Origin: Eucommia ulmoides
Taxonomy: Eukaryota; Streptophyta; Magnoliopsida; Garryales; Eucommiaceae
Reading direction: 5' to 3'
Assembly: GCA_016647705.1 (NCBI GenBank)
Contig: CM028338.1
Coordinates: 34,105,176 to 34,169,175 of the forward strand
Length of the DNA: 64,000 bases
Shown here: positions 1-9,470 of the stretch, in pieces
Layout of the letters: every line of letters begins with the position of its first letter
Numbering within the stretch: the first letter of the stretch is position 1
Position numbers and translations under genes: made by a program
Notes under the pieces: generated by a model
The model's database searches: none
Told to the model about the DNA's origin: nothing
Seen by the model: the letters and a program-made list of their open reading frames with translations, nothing else

Positions 1-791
1 TGCATAAAACTGGTATACACCTCGAGTATGGTCCAGTCGGATGACATATGGGTCCTCTTACTGAGGTGGAGTCGTCAGTTGAAAAGTCCTCACGTGAGCT
101 GTGCTAGGTCCTGGGAGGACTAACCTGCTATGTCTAGAGTCCTGCTCCTCAGGGAGTGTACCTACAGAAGGCTCAGACCGGGGTTTGTCCCAGTAAAGCC
201 CCTCCGGCGTGGTAATCAGTGCTCAGAGAGAAAATGTACAGAATATAGTAAGCAAACAAATGAACTCGCATGTAATGTAAGTCATTCAAGCGTACATCGG
301 CTTTACATAGCCCCCGATATATATAAGCATTGGAGATGATTAATCGGGCCTAAACACGATTAATCAGTCAAAACCCTGTGTTTAGCCAATAATCTGGGAC
401 GTTTAGTAGATAATCGTTGGGCTTGGACTTTTGGGCCCATTTGGCAAAGCCCGCGGGCCTTTGTCAGGTCTGCAGCAGTGAGCTGGTGGAGAAGAGTGGA
501 GATCCGTAGAGTCCTAAAGAAAAAACAAGGTGAAAAGGGGAGTCGGTCGAGGTGAACGGCTAAGTCCCTGAAACTGATCACCAATGGCACGGTGCAAAGC
601 TTAAAGCGGCACATCCCTGCGGGGCTCCTCGCTCCTCCCTAGGTACAAATGAGATTCCAGGGAAGAGTCATAGTCGATGTATGCTCCAGCGTGGCGTTGT
701 GGATTCTAGAATTCGTTCCTGTCATTGCGAGGGTTGACACGTGGCTGAGTCCCAAGTGCTGACTCAGAGGTGCCCAAAAATACCCTCATCA
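1..791. repeat. Probable partial LTR or repeat at window edge
   Basis: No gene recognised. The stretch ends in TGCCCAAAAATACCCTCATCA, a plausible CA-type LTR end, exactly where homology to the copia coding frame begins on the minus strand. Its other end lies outside the window, so no target duplication can be tested. A 69-codon plus-strand frame at 130-339 resembles no family I know and has no supporting context. An LTR of the adjacent copia element, or an unrelated insertion that truncated it, both fit. Confidence 0.3.
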
Positions 792-1515
792 GGTATAATA
801 CCTGAAAAATAGAGGGACAGTTTTGAGGAACGTAACATCGAGAGAATGATACATATGACGAGTAACCGGATTGTAGAACCTATATCCTTTGGACATGGTG
901 GGATAGTCGAGAAAGATACACCGAATAGATTTATCATCTAACTTGGTTCTAGTGGGGCTCTGATTCTGAACAAAACACGTACAGCCAAAGACACGGGATA
1001 AAATGAAAAATAGGGTGCGAGTGGGTTGCAGTATGTGAAATAGGGTTTTGCCTGAAAGGACACTACTCGAGGTGCGATTAATGAGATGGGCAACAGTAAG
1101 AACTACCATGTGCCAGTAAGATTTCGGAATATTCATTCCCCGAAAGAGACAACGAACTACAGACATGAGATGAAGGTTCTTACATTCCACCACCCCATTC
1201 TTTTCAGGAGTGTAGGGACAGGTAAGTTGCTGAAGGATACCTTGCATATTAAGCTCGGCTCAAAAGTCATCAGATAAGTATTCCTTTCCAATATCAGGCT
1301 GGATATTGCATACAATTATTTTGTACTAGGTTTTTATCATTTGAAGAAAATGGGTAAAGTGACTGTAGACCTCTGATTTGTGTTTCATCAGATAAACCCA
1401 AGTACACCTACTATAATCATCTATGAAAGTGATATAGTACCGATGTTTTGAAATAGCTATAACAGGAGAGGGTCCCCAAATATCAGAGTGGATAAGATCA
1501 AAAGTGTAGGATGTG
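792..1515 (-). pseudogene. Ty1/copia integrase core, left fragment
   Basis: Minus-strand frames read as copia integrase. The first part (about 1526-1326) has HSDIWGPSP and the YYITFIDDYSRCTWVYLM core signature. The second (1247-789) has CPYTPEKNGVVECKN around the third catalytic acidic residue and continues through GCTCFVQNQSP to the typical post-integrase region. The parts are in different frames and separated by stops, so the gene is dead. Reverse transcriptase and RNase H are missing to the left. The fragment abuts the nested gag element at 1521; the other half of the same copia element lies beyond 4811. Confidence 0.8.
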
Positions 1516-1520
1516 CGGTG

Positions 1521-1978
1521 TGTCACGGGCCGAGCCTTTTGAGGCTAGAAAGTGGACCGTGCGGCGCTAACTAGGGGATCGCCTAGTAGCAAGCCTGAAG
1601 ATTAGAGGATCTTAAATAGCGAAAGCGATTTCAATAGCAACGAGTTTCCCTACAACAACACATGCCGGCAATGTAGAGAAGAATACAATTACAATAACAA
1701 CAACAATTGTACTAATATCAAAGGCTACAAGGTGTGAAAGGCTTGAATGACTTCAAGAGCATGTCCTCCCACATAATACTTTACGGAAAAAAAATACGAG
1801 TGACCACAATAGACATCATTATGCTCGAGGAGTCATAATGGTGTCTTTCTACAAGAAATGAAAGAAATAAACTAAACTAAGCTAATATAAGCTAAACTAG
1901 TCTAGAAAACAAATGAAAAGGGTCACAGACAAGCGGCCATGTGCGAGAACAAGCACTGGACAAGCTAAGACCGTGACA
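1521..1978 (-). repeat. 3' LTR of the gag-protease element
   Basis: Direct repeat of 4355-4811 with scattered single-base differences. The gag-protease frame reads into it before stopping at 1892. It contains the AC-rich run with AACAACAACAATTG that recurs in all LTR copies of this family. Confidence 0.92.
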
Positions 1979-4300
1979 TTCTCCCCCACTTGAGCTGTCG
2001 ACGTCCTCGTAGACTTCTTCTGATACTGCTTCTGATTTGGTCTTCAGCTGTAACGTCTTCTGCTGTCTTCCAGATATGTTGGCTTTGTAGAGCTTATCCA
2101 CTGAATGAGGATACAGTGGCTGGTCTGCGACAATCTCACTAGATCCCAAGTTGGCATCAAAGTACTTGTGTAGATTGAAGCGCGAATCAATACCCATCGG
2201 AGCATTCCACAACTGAGTATCATGCTTGAGAACCTGTGCGGCGGTGTCCTTGGAATATTGGAATTGAAGTGTTGGATATAAGGTTGTAGAACTCAAAGCT
2301 TTATCCACCACTACAACTGTTGTACCTTTGTTCCCCGAATCTCCGACCCTCGGCACACAAAGTCGGTACTTCCGTCTTTCTGGATGTAGTCCCACCGAAA
2401 GCAAGTGGGTCTTTGCACTGTTGGCTAACATGAAAGCGGATTGGCCCAATGGGAACTTGATATCTGTAGATTTTTCTCCATCCGGATGAGGGGGAAACTC
2501 CTCTGGAATTTCTCTTGGAGAAGCAATTCGAACATAGTCAAACAACCCTTTTGCTGGAATCAAAGGTGGCACTTGTGGGTTAGTTTCTCCCCCACTAAGT
2601 ACAAGAAGGTCGTCTTGATCTTCCTCCATCTCAAGCTGCAGAGCCGAAACGGATTTGTCTTCATTTGAATATTGCATTGTAGGAATGACACATGATCGAT
2701 CTCCCATCATACAAAGCGAATCTGCAAAAGGCATTAGGACCGCCTTAGTGTCCATAAAGAATTCCATCCCCAATACCACTTGAAAATTATCCATGGGAGC
2801 GATGGTGAAGTTGAGGAACCCATCCCACGGAGCAATCTTCGTGTGTACCGTGTTGGCGACTCCAATCACGGGACTCGCTTCAGAATTCACGGCCTTCAAT
2901 CTCCCTGAATGCTTTTCGACACGTAAGCCCAACAGATTAGCTTCCTTATCGGACATAAAATTGTGTGTAGCACCAATGTCAACTAAAGCACGAGAATTCC
3001 GCCCATTAATTCGAAGGTCCACGAACATGAGGTTCTTCTTCATGACCTTCTTCTTTGCGACCGGCTGTCGCTTCATGGCATTCAACAGACGAATTGTACT
3101 CATTTGATGAGAATCAGACTCGTCTGAAGTTTTCTCCTCCTGCTCTACAATATATTTTCCCCGACGTTCCTTTTCTTCCTGAATCGATGCTTGTAGCGCA
3201 GACAAAGCATGTTTATGTGAGCAAACGGATACATCATGATTCTTGTTGCACAAAACGCAAGGAATTGGATTTTTATGGGCCTGTCTACCCCAGTAAGGCT
3301 TCTGGTTTGCTGGACCCAGTGATTCCCCTGAGTTGTTGAACGAATGGCCAAATCTTGAGTGCTGACCTCGGCGCGGACTCCTTGGAGGACTTCTTGAATT
3401 AGCATTTGAGTTGGGGTTGCTCCAACGTCTTGGTGGGCTTCCCCGAGATGATTGACCTCCACTTCCATCATAATGGGAGACATTCTTGTCTTTCCTCTTG
3501 TCATGGTTAGTGGTAGGTTCAGGAGAGTAATCAGTTACTCTTTCTGCAGCAGCAACGGCAGCAGATAAATCAGCAGGACGTTGTCTTTGTATTTCCTGAC
3601 GTACAAAATCTTTCAAGCCATCTAGGAACCAAAACAACTTGTCCTCTTGGGACATTGTACGAATGTCCAACATGAGAGCCATAAACTTCTTGACATAGTC
3701 TCGGACGTATCCGGTCTGTTTTAGCTCTCTCAGTCGTCGTCGAGCCGTGTACTCAATATTTTTCGGAAGGAATTGTGCCTTAAGTTCACCTTTAAGGTCT
3801 TCCCAGGTATTGATAGTGCAGCTTCCCTCTAGGATGTCTGCATATTTGGTTCGCCACCATAATTTAGCATCACCACAAAGATACATGGAAGCTGTTGTCA
3901 CATTTTCTTCCTCGGAGGTTACTCCGGTACCCCGAAAGTATTGCTCCACATCAAAGAGGAAGTTTTCAAGCTCCTTGGCGTCTCTTGAACCGCCATAGGA
4001 TTATGGTTCGGGAAGGCGAACCCTCAAAGTAGGTTACCTGGAGTCTCTAGCAAGAGTTCGGTACACAATGTTCTTCAAGTCGTCCAACTCGCTTCAGAGA
4101 TCAAGGACTGACTGTTCCATCTGAGCATGATGGTCAGCGGATGTCGCAGCAACTAGGCCCATCCGTTCGATCAGGTGATCGATTTGGGGGTTCTGAGATG
4201 TTTCATCCCCATTAGCATTGGGGCTTCGCAAAAGAGCTAGAGCAGCGTCAATGCGGGAAACGCTTTGTTCAAGCGCGTTGAGATGATCTTTCGTCGACAT
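1892..4300 (-). pseudogene. gag: gag-protease polyprotein, broken by two nonsense codons
   Basis: Translation starts with MSTKDHLNALEQ at 4300. The frame is cut by a stop at about 4091-4093 and another near 4002, then runs open from 3949 to 1892. Visible parts: a Retrotrans_gag-like domain (WWRTKYADILEG, LKAQFLP, LRELKQTGYVRDYVKKF), a basic Ser/Arg/Pro-rich stretch, one CxxC...H zinc-knuckle-like motif (CVLCNKNHDVSVCSH), then a retropepsin-like domain whose active site reads ALVDIGATHNF. Families of this type normally have DTGA, so the catalytic-loop Thr is replaced by Ile. About 250 further residues have no recognised domain and lead into the 3' LTR. The copy at 61.8 kb has CAA (Gln) at both stop positions, so these are secondary mutations. 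Confidence 0.85.
1979..1995 (-). promoter_or_regulatory. Polypurine tract of the gag-protease element
   Basis: On the minus strand AAGTGGGGGAGAA directly precedes the 3' LTR start, the expected plus-strand priming site. Confidence 0.8.
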
Positions 4301-4340
4301 GGTATTTCACCAACGTAGTCAAGCAACGGATCGGTCCGTT

Positions 4341-4353
4341 GCTCTGATACCAA
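4341..4353 (-). promoter_or_regulatory. Primer binding site, methionine tRNA type
   Basis: Minus strand reads TTGGTATCAGAGC two bases inside the 5' LTR, matching the 3' end of plant initiator tRNA-Met as commonly used by plant LTR elements. It fixes the element's orientation as minus. Confidence 0.88.
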
Positions 4354-4354
4354 C

Positions 4355-4811
4355 TGTCACGGGCCGAGCCTTTTGAGGCTAGAAAGTGGACCGTACGGCG
4401 CTAACTAGGGGATCGCCTAGTAGCAAGCCTGAAGATCAGAGGATCTTAAATAGCGGAAGCGGTTTCAATAGCAACGAGTTTCCCTACAACAACACATGCC
4501 GGCAATGTAGAGAAGAATACAATTACAATAACAACAACAATTGTATTAATATCAAAGGCTACAAGGTGTGAAAGATTTGAATGACTTCAAGAGCATGTCC
4601 TCCCACATAATACTTTACGGAAAAAAATACAAGTGACCACAATAGACATCATTATGCCCGAGGAGTCATAATGGTGTCTTTCTACAAGAAATGAAAGAAA
4701 TAAACTAAACTAAGCTAATCTACGCTAAACTAGTCTAGAAAACAAATAAAAAAGGTCACGGACAAGCGGCCATGTGCGAGAACAAGCACTGGACAAGCTA
4801 AGACCGTGACA
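4355..4811 (-). repeat. 5' LTR of the gag-protease element
   Basis: Starts TGTCACGGGCC and ends CCGTGACA. It is followed by the CGGTG target duplication and then by copia sequence that resumes the interrupted element. Confidence 0.92.
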
Positions 4812-5533
4812 CGGTGCATGTGTGCTTAGACAGTTCACAGACAATACATTGAAATTTAAAGTCCTTACAAGATTTCCTAATTGAGGGAAACAAAAAGCGT
4901 AAATATTAAAAATTTGCATGTCCTAGATGAGCATGCCACAAGTCTATATTTTTTAATGAACCGCTAGGAGAATAAAAAACAGGTAATGTAGAGGCATGCA
5001 AACAAGAAGGTGGTATGGGTGGAGATTAAGGATTCCCAAATTAATAGAGTCCATCGTGTTCATATCTCTTTCCAACAATCTTTCTCGAAGTCAAGTCCTG
5101 TAAGAAGCAACGATCAGGTAAGAAAACAATGACACACTTAAGGTTTTTCGCAAGACGACTAACAGATAGGAGATTATAAGCAAATTTAGGGACATAGTAA
5201 ACAAAGTAAAGGGTGATATTGGGGGGACAAACTTGCATCTCCTTGGCAACGAATAGGGATAGATGTAACATCTGCGATGCACACAGATTGATTGACTGAT
5301 GAAACATGAGAAGTAAAGGTAGAGAGCTCACTAGTCATGTGATTGTTAGCCCCGGAATCCAAAATCCAAGTGGGTCGACCAGATTTAACATGAAGCGCAG
5401 TAGAAGTACCTGAGACTAGATTGGTAAATTGAGCCTGAATGTAAGCAATTTGGGCATGAACTTGGGAAATATCAGGATGGGCTGATGGTGGATCTACCCG
5501 ATTGAGAACCATATCTTCTTTCCCTGACGTCAT
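4812..5533 (-). pseudogene. Ty1/copia protease and GAG-pre-integrase, right fragment
   Basis: Minus-strand frames from 5533 show PTWILDSGANNHMT, the copia protease active site (DSGA), then YVPKFAYNLLSVSRLAKNL and DLTSRKIVGKRYEHDGLY of the pre-integrase region. A degraded LWHAHLGHAN (zinc-finger part) and a weak CIVCELSKH follow towards 4812. Frames shift several times. With 792-1515 it forms one copia element split by the nested insertion. Gag upstream of 5533 is not recognisable. Confidence 0.78.
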
Positions 5534-5574
5534 GGAGACAAAATTGTATCACAACTAGATTGATGGTGAATGAT

Positions 5575-7600
5575 CCTGATTCACAATCCTCTGGCAGTGG
5601 AAGTGGGTCCGAAATTTAGTTAAAGCAAGCAATATTGCTTAGGATTGAAAAGAGTTGTTTACGTAATAAATATTTAAAAAAAAAAAATTTATTGAAAAAG
5701 TATTGATTTCAACTCATTTACCGAAGGAATGCATTTCGGCCTTCTGAAGGGCAGGATCGAAATTTTTTTTTTTTGATTTTTTTGATCCCGGCCTTGTGAA
5801 GGCCGGGATCACACAATTTTTTTATTTTTTATTTTTTGTTATGTTTTGTTTTGACCGAATAAATTTTTAAAATTTTTGACAATTTTAAGTTGATTAACGG
5901 TGGTCTATTAATATTTTAAATAAATCTAATTTTTTTATGTATAAATTACGTTCAAAATACTCCATAATGCTTTTTACAACACTAAAAATGGACAAGTGGA
6001 TGAATTTTAAAAAATCGCCAAAGTTGACCAGACGAGTTGTTTCGATAACGGCGAATTTTTTTTCGACAATTTAGAATTAACAAAAGATTACATGTCCTTA
6101 ACAGAATTGAACCAAATTTTTTGTATATAAACTATGTTGATAACACTAAAAACGGACAAGTGAATGAATTTTAAATCACCGCCAAAGTTGACTAGACGAG
6201 TTTTTTTGAAAATTTTGAGTTAACAAAAAATATTCGTCTATCCGTAACAGAAATGAACCTGATTTTTTTGTATACAAACTACGTTCATAACTCTAAATAA
6301 TAAAATCGAGAACACCAAAAATGGATTAGTGAATAATTTTTAAATAATGGTTATTATCACAACATTTTATTACTCTTCAACGTTCCAAAAATATTATATG
6401 CTCTTTAATGTTTGGATGGACATAACTTTGCGTTCGGCGGTCCGTTGGAAGCAAAAAAAATTTTAAAAGTTGGATCTGATCTAAGTTATCACTCTAGCTT
6501 TCGAAGATTTTAATTTTACCAATAGGACAAGACGCACGCTCACAACGAAGATTACAAATTTAGTAACACAACACTTCGAATCCAAAATTGAATATGAAAA
6601 CGGGCTTTATTTGAAAAAATATTGGACCAAACCACCTACGGCAATTTGCACGCCTAGATCTCAAAACAATACCTGAAATAAAAAAAAAAATCGCCCCAAA
6701 CGGACTACCGAGCGCAAAGTTATGTCAATCCAAACTTGTTCAATTATTTTACATAAGTTTTCTCTTCTCTCAACACCACATATATTCCCTTATCCGTTTT
6801 TTATGTTCTCGATTTTATTATTTAGCGTTATGAACGTAGTTTATATACAAAAAAATCAGGTTCATTTCTGTTATGGATAAATGACCATTTGTTGTTAACT
6901 CAAATTTTTCAAAAAAACTCGTCTGGTCAACTTTGGCGGTTATTTAAAATTCATCCACTTGTCCATTTTTAGTGTTATAAGTTTTGTTATGTAGTATTAT
7001 CAACATAATTTATATACAAAAAATTTGATTCATTTCTGTTACGGACATGCAATCTTTTGTTAATTCTAATTGCCGAAAAAAATTTCGCCGTTATCGAAAC
7101 AACTCGTCTGGTCAACATTGACGATTTTTTAAAATTCATTCACTTGTTCGTTTTTAGTGTTGTAAAAAGTATTATGGAGTATTTTAAACATAATTTATAC
7201 ACAAAAAAAAATAGATTTATTTAAAATATCGATAGACCACTGTTAATCAACTCAAAGTTGTCAAAAATTTTAAAAATTTATTCGGCCAAAACAAAACATA
7301 ACAAACAAAAAATAAAAAAATTGTGTGATCCCGGCCTTCACAAGGTCGGGATCTAAAAAACTTTTAAAAAATCAAAAAAAAAAATTCAATCCCGCCCTTC
7401 AGAAGGCCAAAATGCATTCTTTCGGAAAATAAGTTGAAATTAATATTTTTTCAGTAATTTTTTTTTAAAATATTTATTATGTAAACAACTCGGATTGAAA
7501 AGATCCTCCATTATTGGGAGTGGAGGTGGGTCCCGTCATTCAATTAAAGCAAACAATGTTGCTTAGGATTGAAAAGATCCACCATTATTGGGATTTCTCT
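5575..7600. repeat. About 75-bp tandem repeat, split by the foldback element
   Basis: A unit GGATTGAAAAGATCC... GTGGGTCC... CAATTAAAGCAAACAATGTTGCTTA occurs at 7492-7566. A partial copy follows from 7567, and a diverged copy precedes the foldback at about 5582-5651. The adjacent intact copy shows what the insertion site looked like before the foldback arrived. Confidence 0.7.
5652..7491. mobile_element. Foldback element with long terminal inverted repeats
   Basis: The outer ends are GAGTTGTTTAC and GTAAACAACTC. The two arms, about 5652-6450 and 6695-7491, are inverted copies with modest divergence, leaving a central segment of roughly 245 bp. A 10-bp duplication GGATTGAAAA flanks it (5642-5651 and 7492-7501). 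Long inverted repeats with a 9-11-bp duplication fit a non-autonomous Mutator-like (TIR-MULE) or foldback transposon. There is no coding capacity. Each arm contains a roughly 150-190-bp subrepeat (CGCCAAAGTTGACCAGACGAG, GGACAAGTGGATGAATTTTAA, AACAGAAATGAACC) about two to three times. Confidence 0.85.
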
Positions 7601-8650
7601 CTCTATAAACCCAACCAAATCAAATAATGTTTGTGGGTTGAATGATTGTTGTTTTAATATCTAGCAACAGCAGCAGAAACAACAGTTGTAGTTACAAAAT
7701 CAACAGCTGGCGATGGAGGAGTGAAAGCGATGAACAGGACGACGGAGCTCGAGAATTTCTTGAACAGAATGGAGATTCATTTTCTGCCATTAGATAAGGC
7801 ATTCAAGGCGCCGGGACTGTTGGATTTGAGCATGCTCACGAATGCAAACTTGGTTTCGCTGTTACATTCCGATCGGCACTCTGAAATCCACTAGAGATCG
7901 AAACAGATCGGTCAGTGTCAGAACTGTGACCTTCAACTCATAGTTTTTGAGAAACGTCTTTGAGTCGAACTCAACTCCGACACCGACAAAAGTGTAGTCG
8001 GAACAGATTGGCAACAACAACAACAATCAAAAGAGATCTGGATAAAAACGTAAATCTAAGATTTTGCGATCTGATTCAAGGGGTTTGGTGACTTATCAAC
8101 TAAGAAATAATGGCGATTAGACACGAAGTGAGAGACGAAGATGGTGGCAGCGGCTAGGGTTTGAGGCGGCTTTGGTTGGGGTTTCACAATTGGGGGTCGA
8201 CAGTGGCGGCTAAGGTTTGACAAAGGGGGGTCGGCGGCTAGGGTTTTGGGGCTGGTGGTAGTGGCGGTGGTGGTTGGTGGTTTCAACAACTAGTGACGGC
8301 TATTGATAGGATTTGGGTGGAAAAAAAGTTGGCTTGTGATACTATAAATGAAATAAGGAATAGAGAAAGACAATATATTAATTATTTGTTCATTAACAAT
8401 AAGTCTTATTCCCTTAATTATATAGTCATAGAAGCAGAGTAAATTAGGAAGAATACTATTGAAATAAATAGGCCAATAAAAACCCTACAATAAAAATACC
8501 AAAAATAAAAATTAACGCATAAATATAATATTTCAACAGAAGCAATGATTTGCTTATTGAGAGGTTGCCCTAAATGGAATAGAGAATATTAGTTCTCATC
8601 CAATTCTGGAAAAAACCCAATCAATACTCAAGCAGAACCATTTTCATGAA
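7601..8650. other. Intergenic stretch with a small open frame
   Basis: A short plus-strand frame is open from 7658 to the stop at 7892-7894, first ATG at 7730. It reads KAMNRTTELENFLNRM then LPLDKAFKAPGLLDLSM. It looks more protein-like than its surroundings, but I recognise no family and it may be a gene fragment. The rest is low-complexity: GGCGG/GGTTGG-rich around 8130-8290, AT-rich after 8330. The minus-strand frame at 8056-8289 is Pro/Thr low complexity and not called. Confidence 0.3.
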
Positions 8651-8659
8651 TATAAAATA

Positions 8660-9470
8660 GAGTTTTTCCTCTAAAGATCTATTTTCTAACTTGGACAACT
8701 TTACAAGTCCTACCTTTCTAAAGTTTTGTCAAAAGTCTCATTTTAAATTTTTTGACTTCAAAAGTTTTATGTTGACTTGACAAAAGACTTACTTTTCCAT
8801 ATTTGTCCTTCTTATATATATATATATATATATAAAAGAAGTCTGACATCTTACTATCATTCAGGATGTCAACTACGTCTATTGCTCAACGTCAGAGATA
8901 TAAATCACTCAATGCCAGCTATATGAATCGCTCAATGTCAGAGATATGAGAACTTTTCGCGGCTCTTCGTCAAGGTGATTTTCGAATTTCAAATTTCTCT
9001 TTTTGACCTTCCTATGTATATAATTGGAGGTTTGATTTGGCATAAATCTATTCTTTCATTGGTTGAGTAATGCTCGATCGTTTTCGATCCAATTTGCCGC
9101 TGCAACTTCGGATTCTACTGGTGAATGCTCTTTTTGTTTCCTTATCTGACCTTCGTATATATATAACTGAAGTTTTGAATTCGTTCCTCTTCGCTACTAT
9201 TCCAGTTGTTCCGATTTCTATTTTTTGCTCCACATTTCTTTGTTTCTGTGGTTTGAAATCGTATTTGAACTGCCGAACAACAAATCTCAGTTAATTACCA
9301 TTCCTAATTTGAGGTGACGTTCGATAATTGACTAAGATTTGTTGTTCATGTTCTCTATTCGTTGTTTGGTCTTTACCGAAGTTATTGGTTTGGTCTTGTT
9401 CCATGTTTTTCCTGTGTTTTGTGTTATTAGTTGTTGCATATCATGTGTTATAATGTGTTGTAGGGCTGAA
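8660..9470. other. MULE left flank, noncoding
   Basis: Contains a short TA run near 8812-8834 and three spaced copies of CTCAATGYCAGMKATATGA-like sequence (8885-8950). No domain is recognisable in its short frames. Likely promoter or 5' leader of the transposase transcription unit. Confidence 0.4.

Larger units (their letters stand above)
1521..4811 (-). mobile_element. Non-autonomous LTR retrotransposon carrying gag-protease only
   Basis: Two LTRs of about 457 bp (1521-1978 and 4355-4811) begin TGTCACGG and end CCGTGACA, a perfect 8-bp terminal inverted repeat. The 5-bp target duplication CGGTG sits at 1516-1520 and 4812-4816. Read on the minus strand, a methionine-tRNA-type primer site follows the right LTR and a purine tract precedes the left LTR. 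The interior codes gag and an aspartic protease-like domain, with no reverse transcriptase or integrase. It is inserted in a copia integrase/pre-integrase region and must use enzymes from another element. A second copy lies at 61331-63876. Confidence 0.93.

Noticed and set aside
130-339. 69-codon plus-strand open frame near the window start
   Set aside because: No recognised domain and it lies in LTR-like sequence; length is expected by chance.
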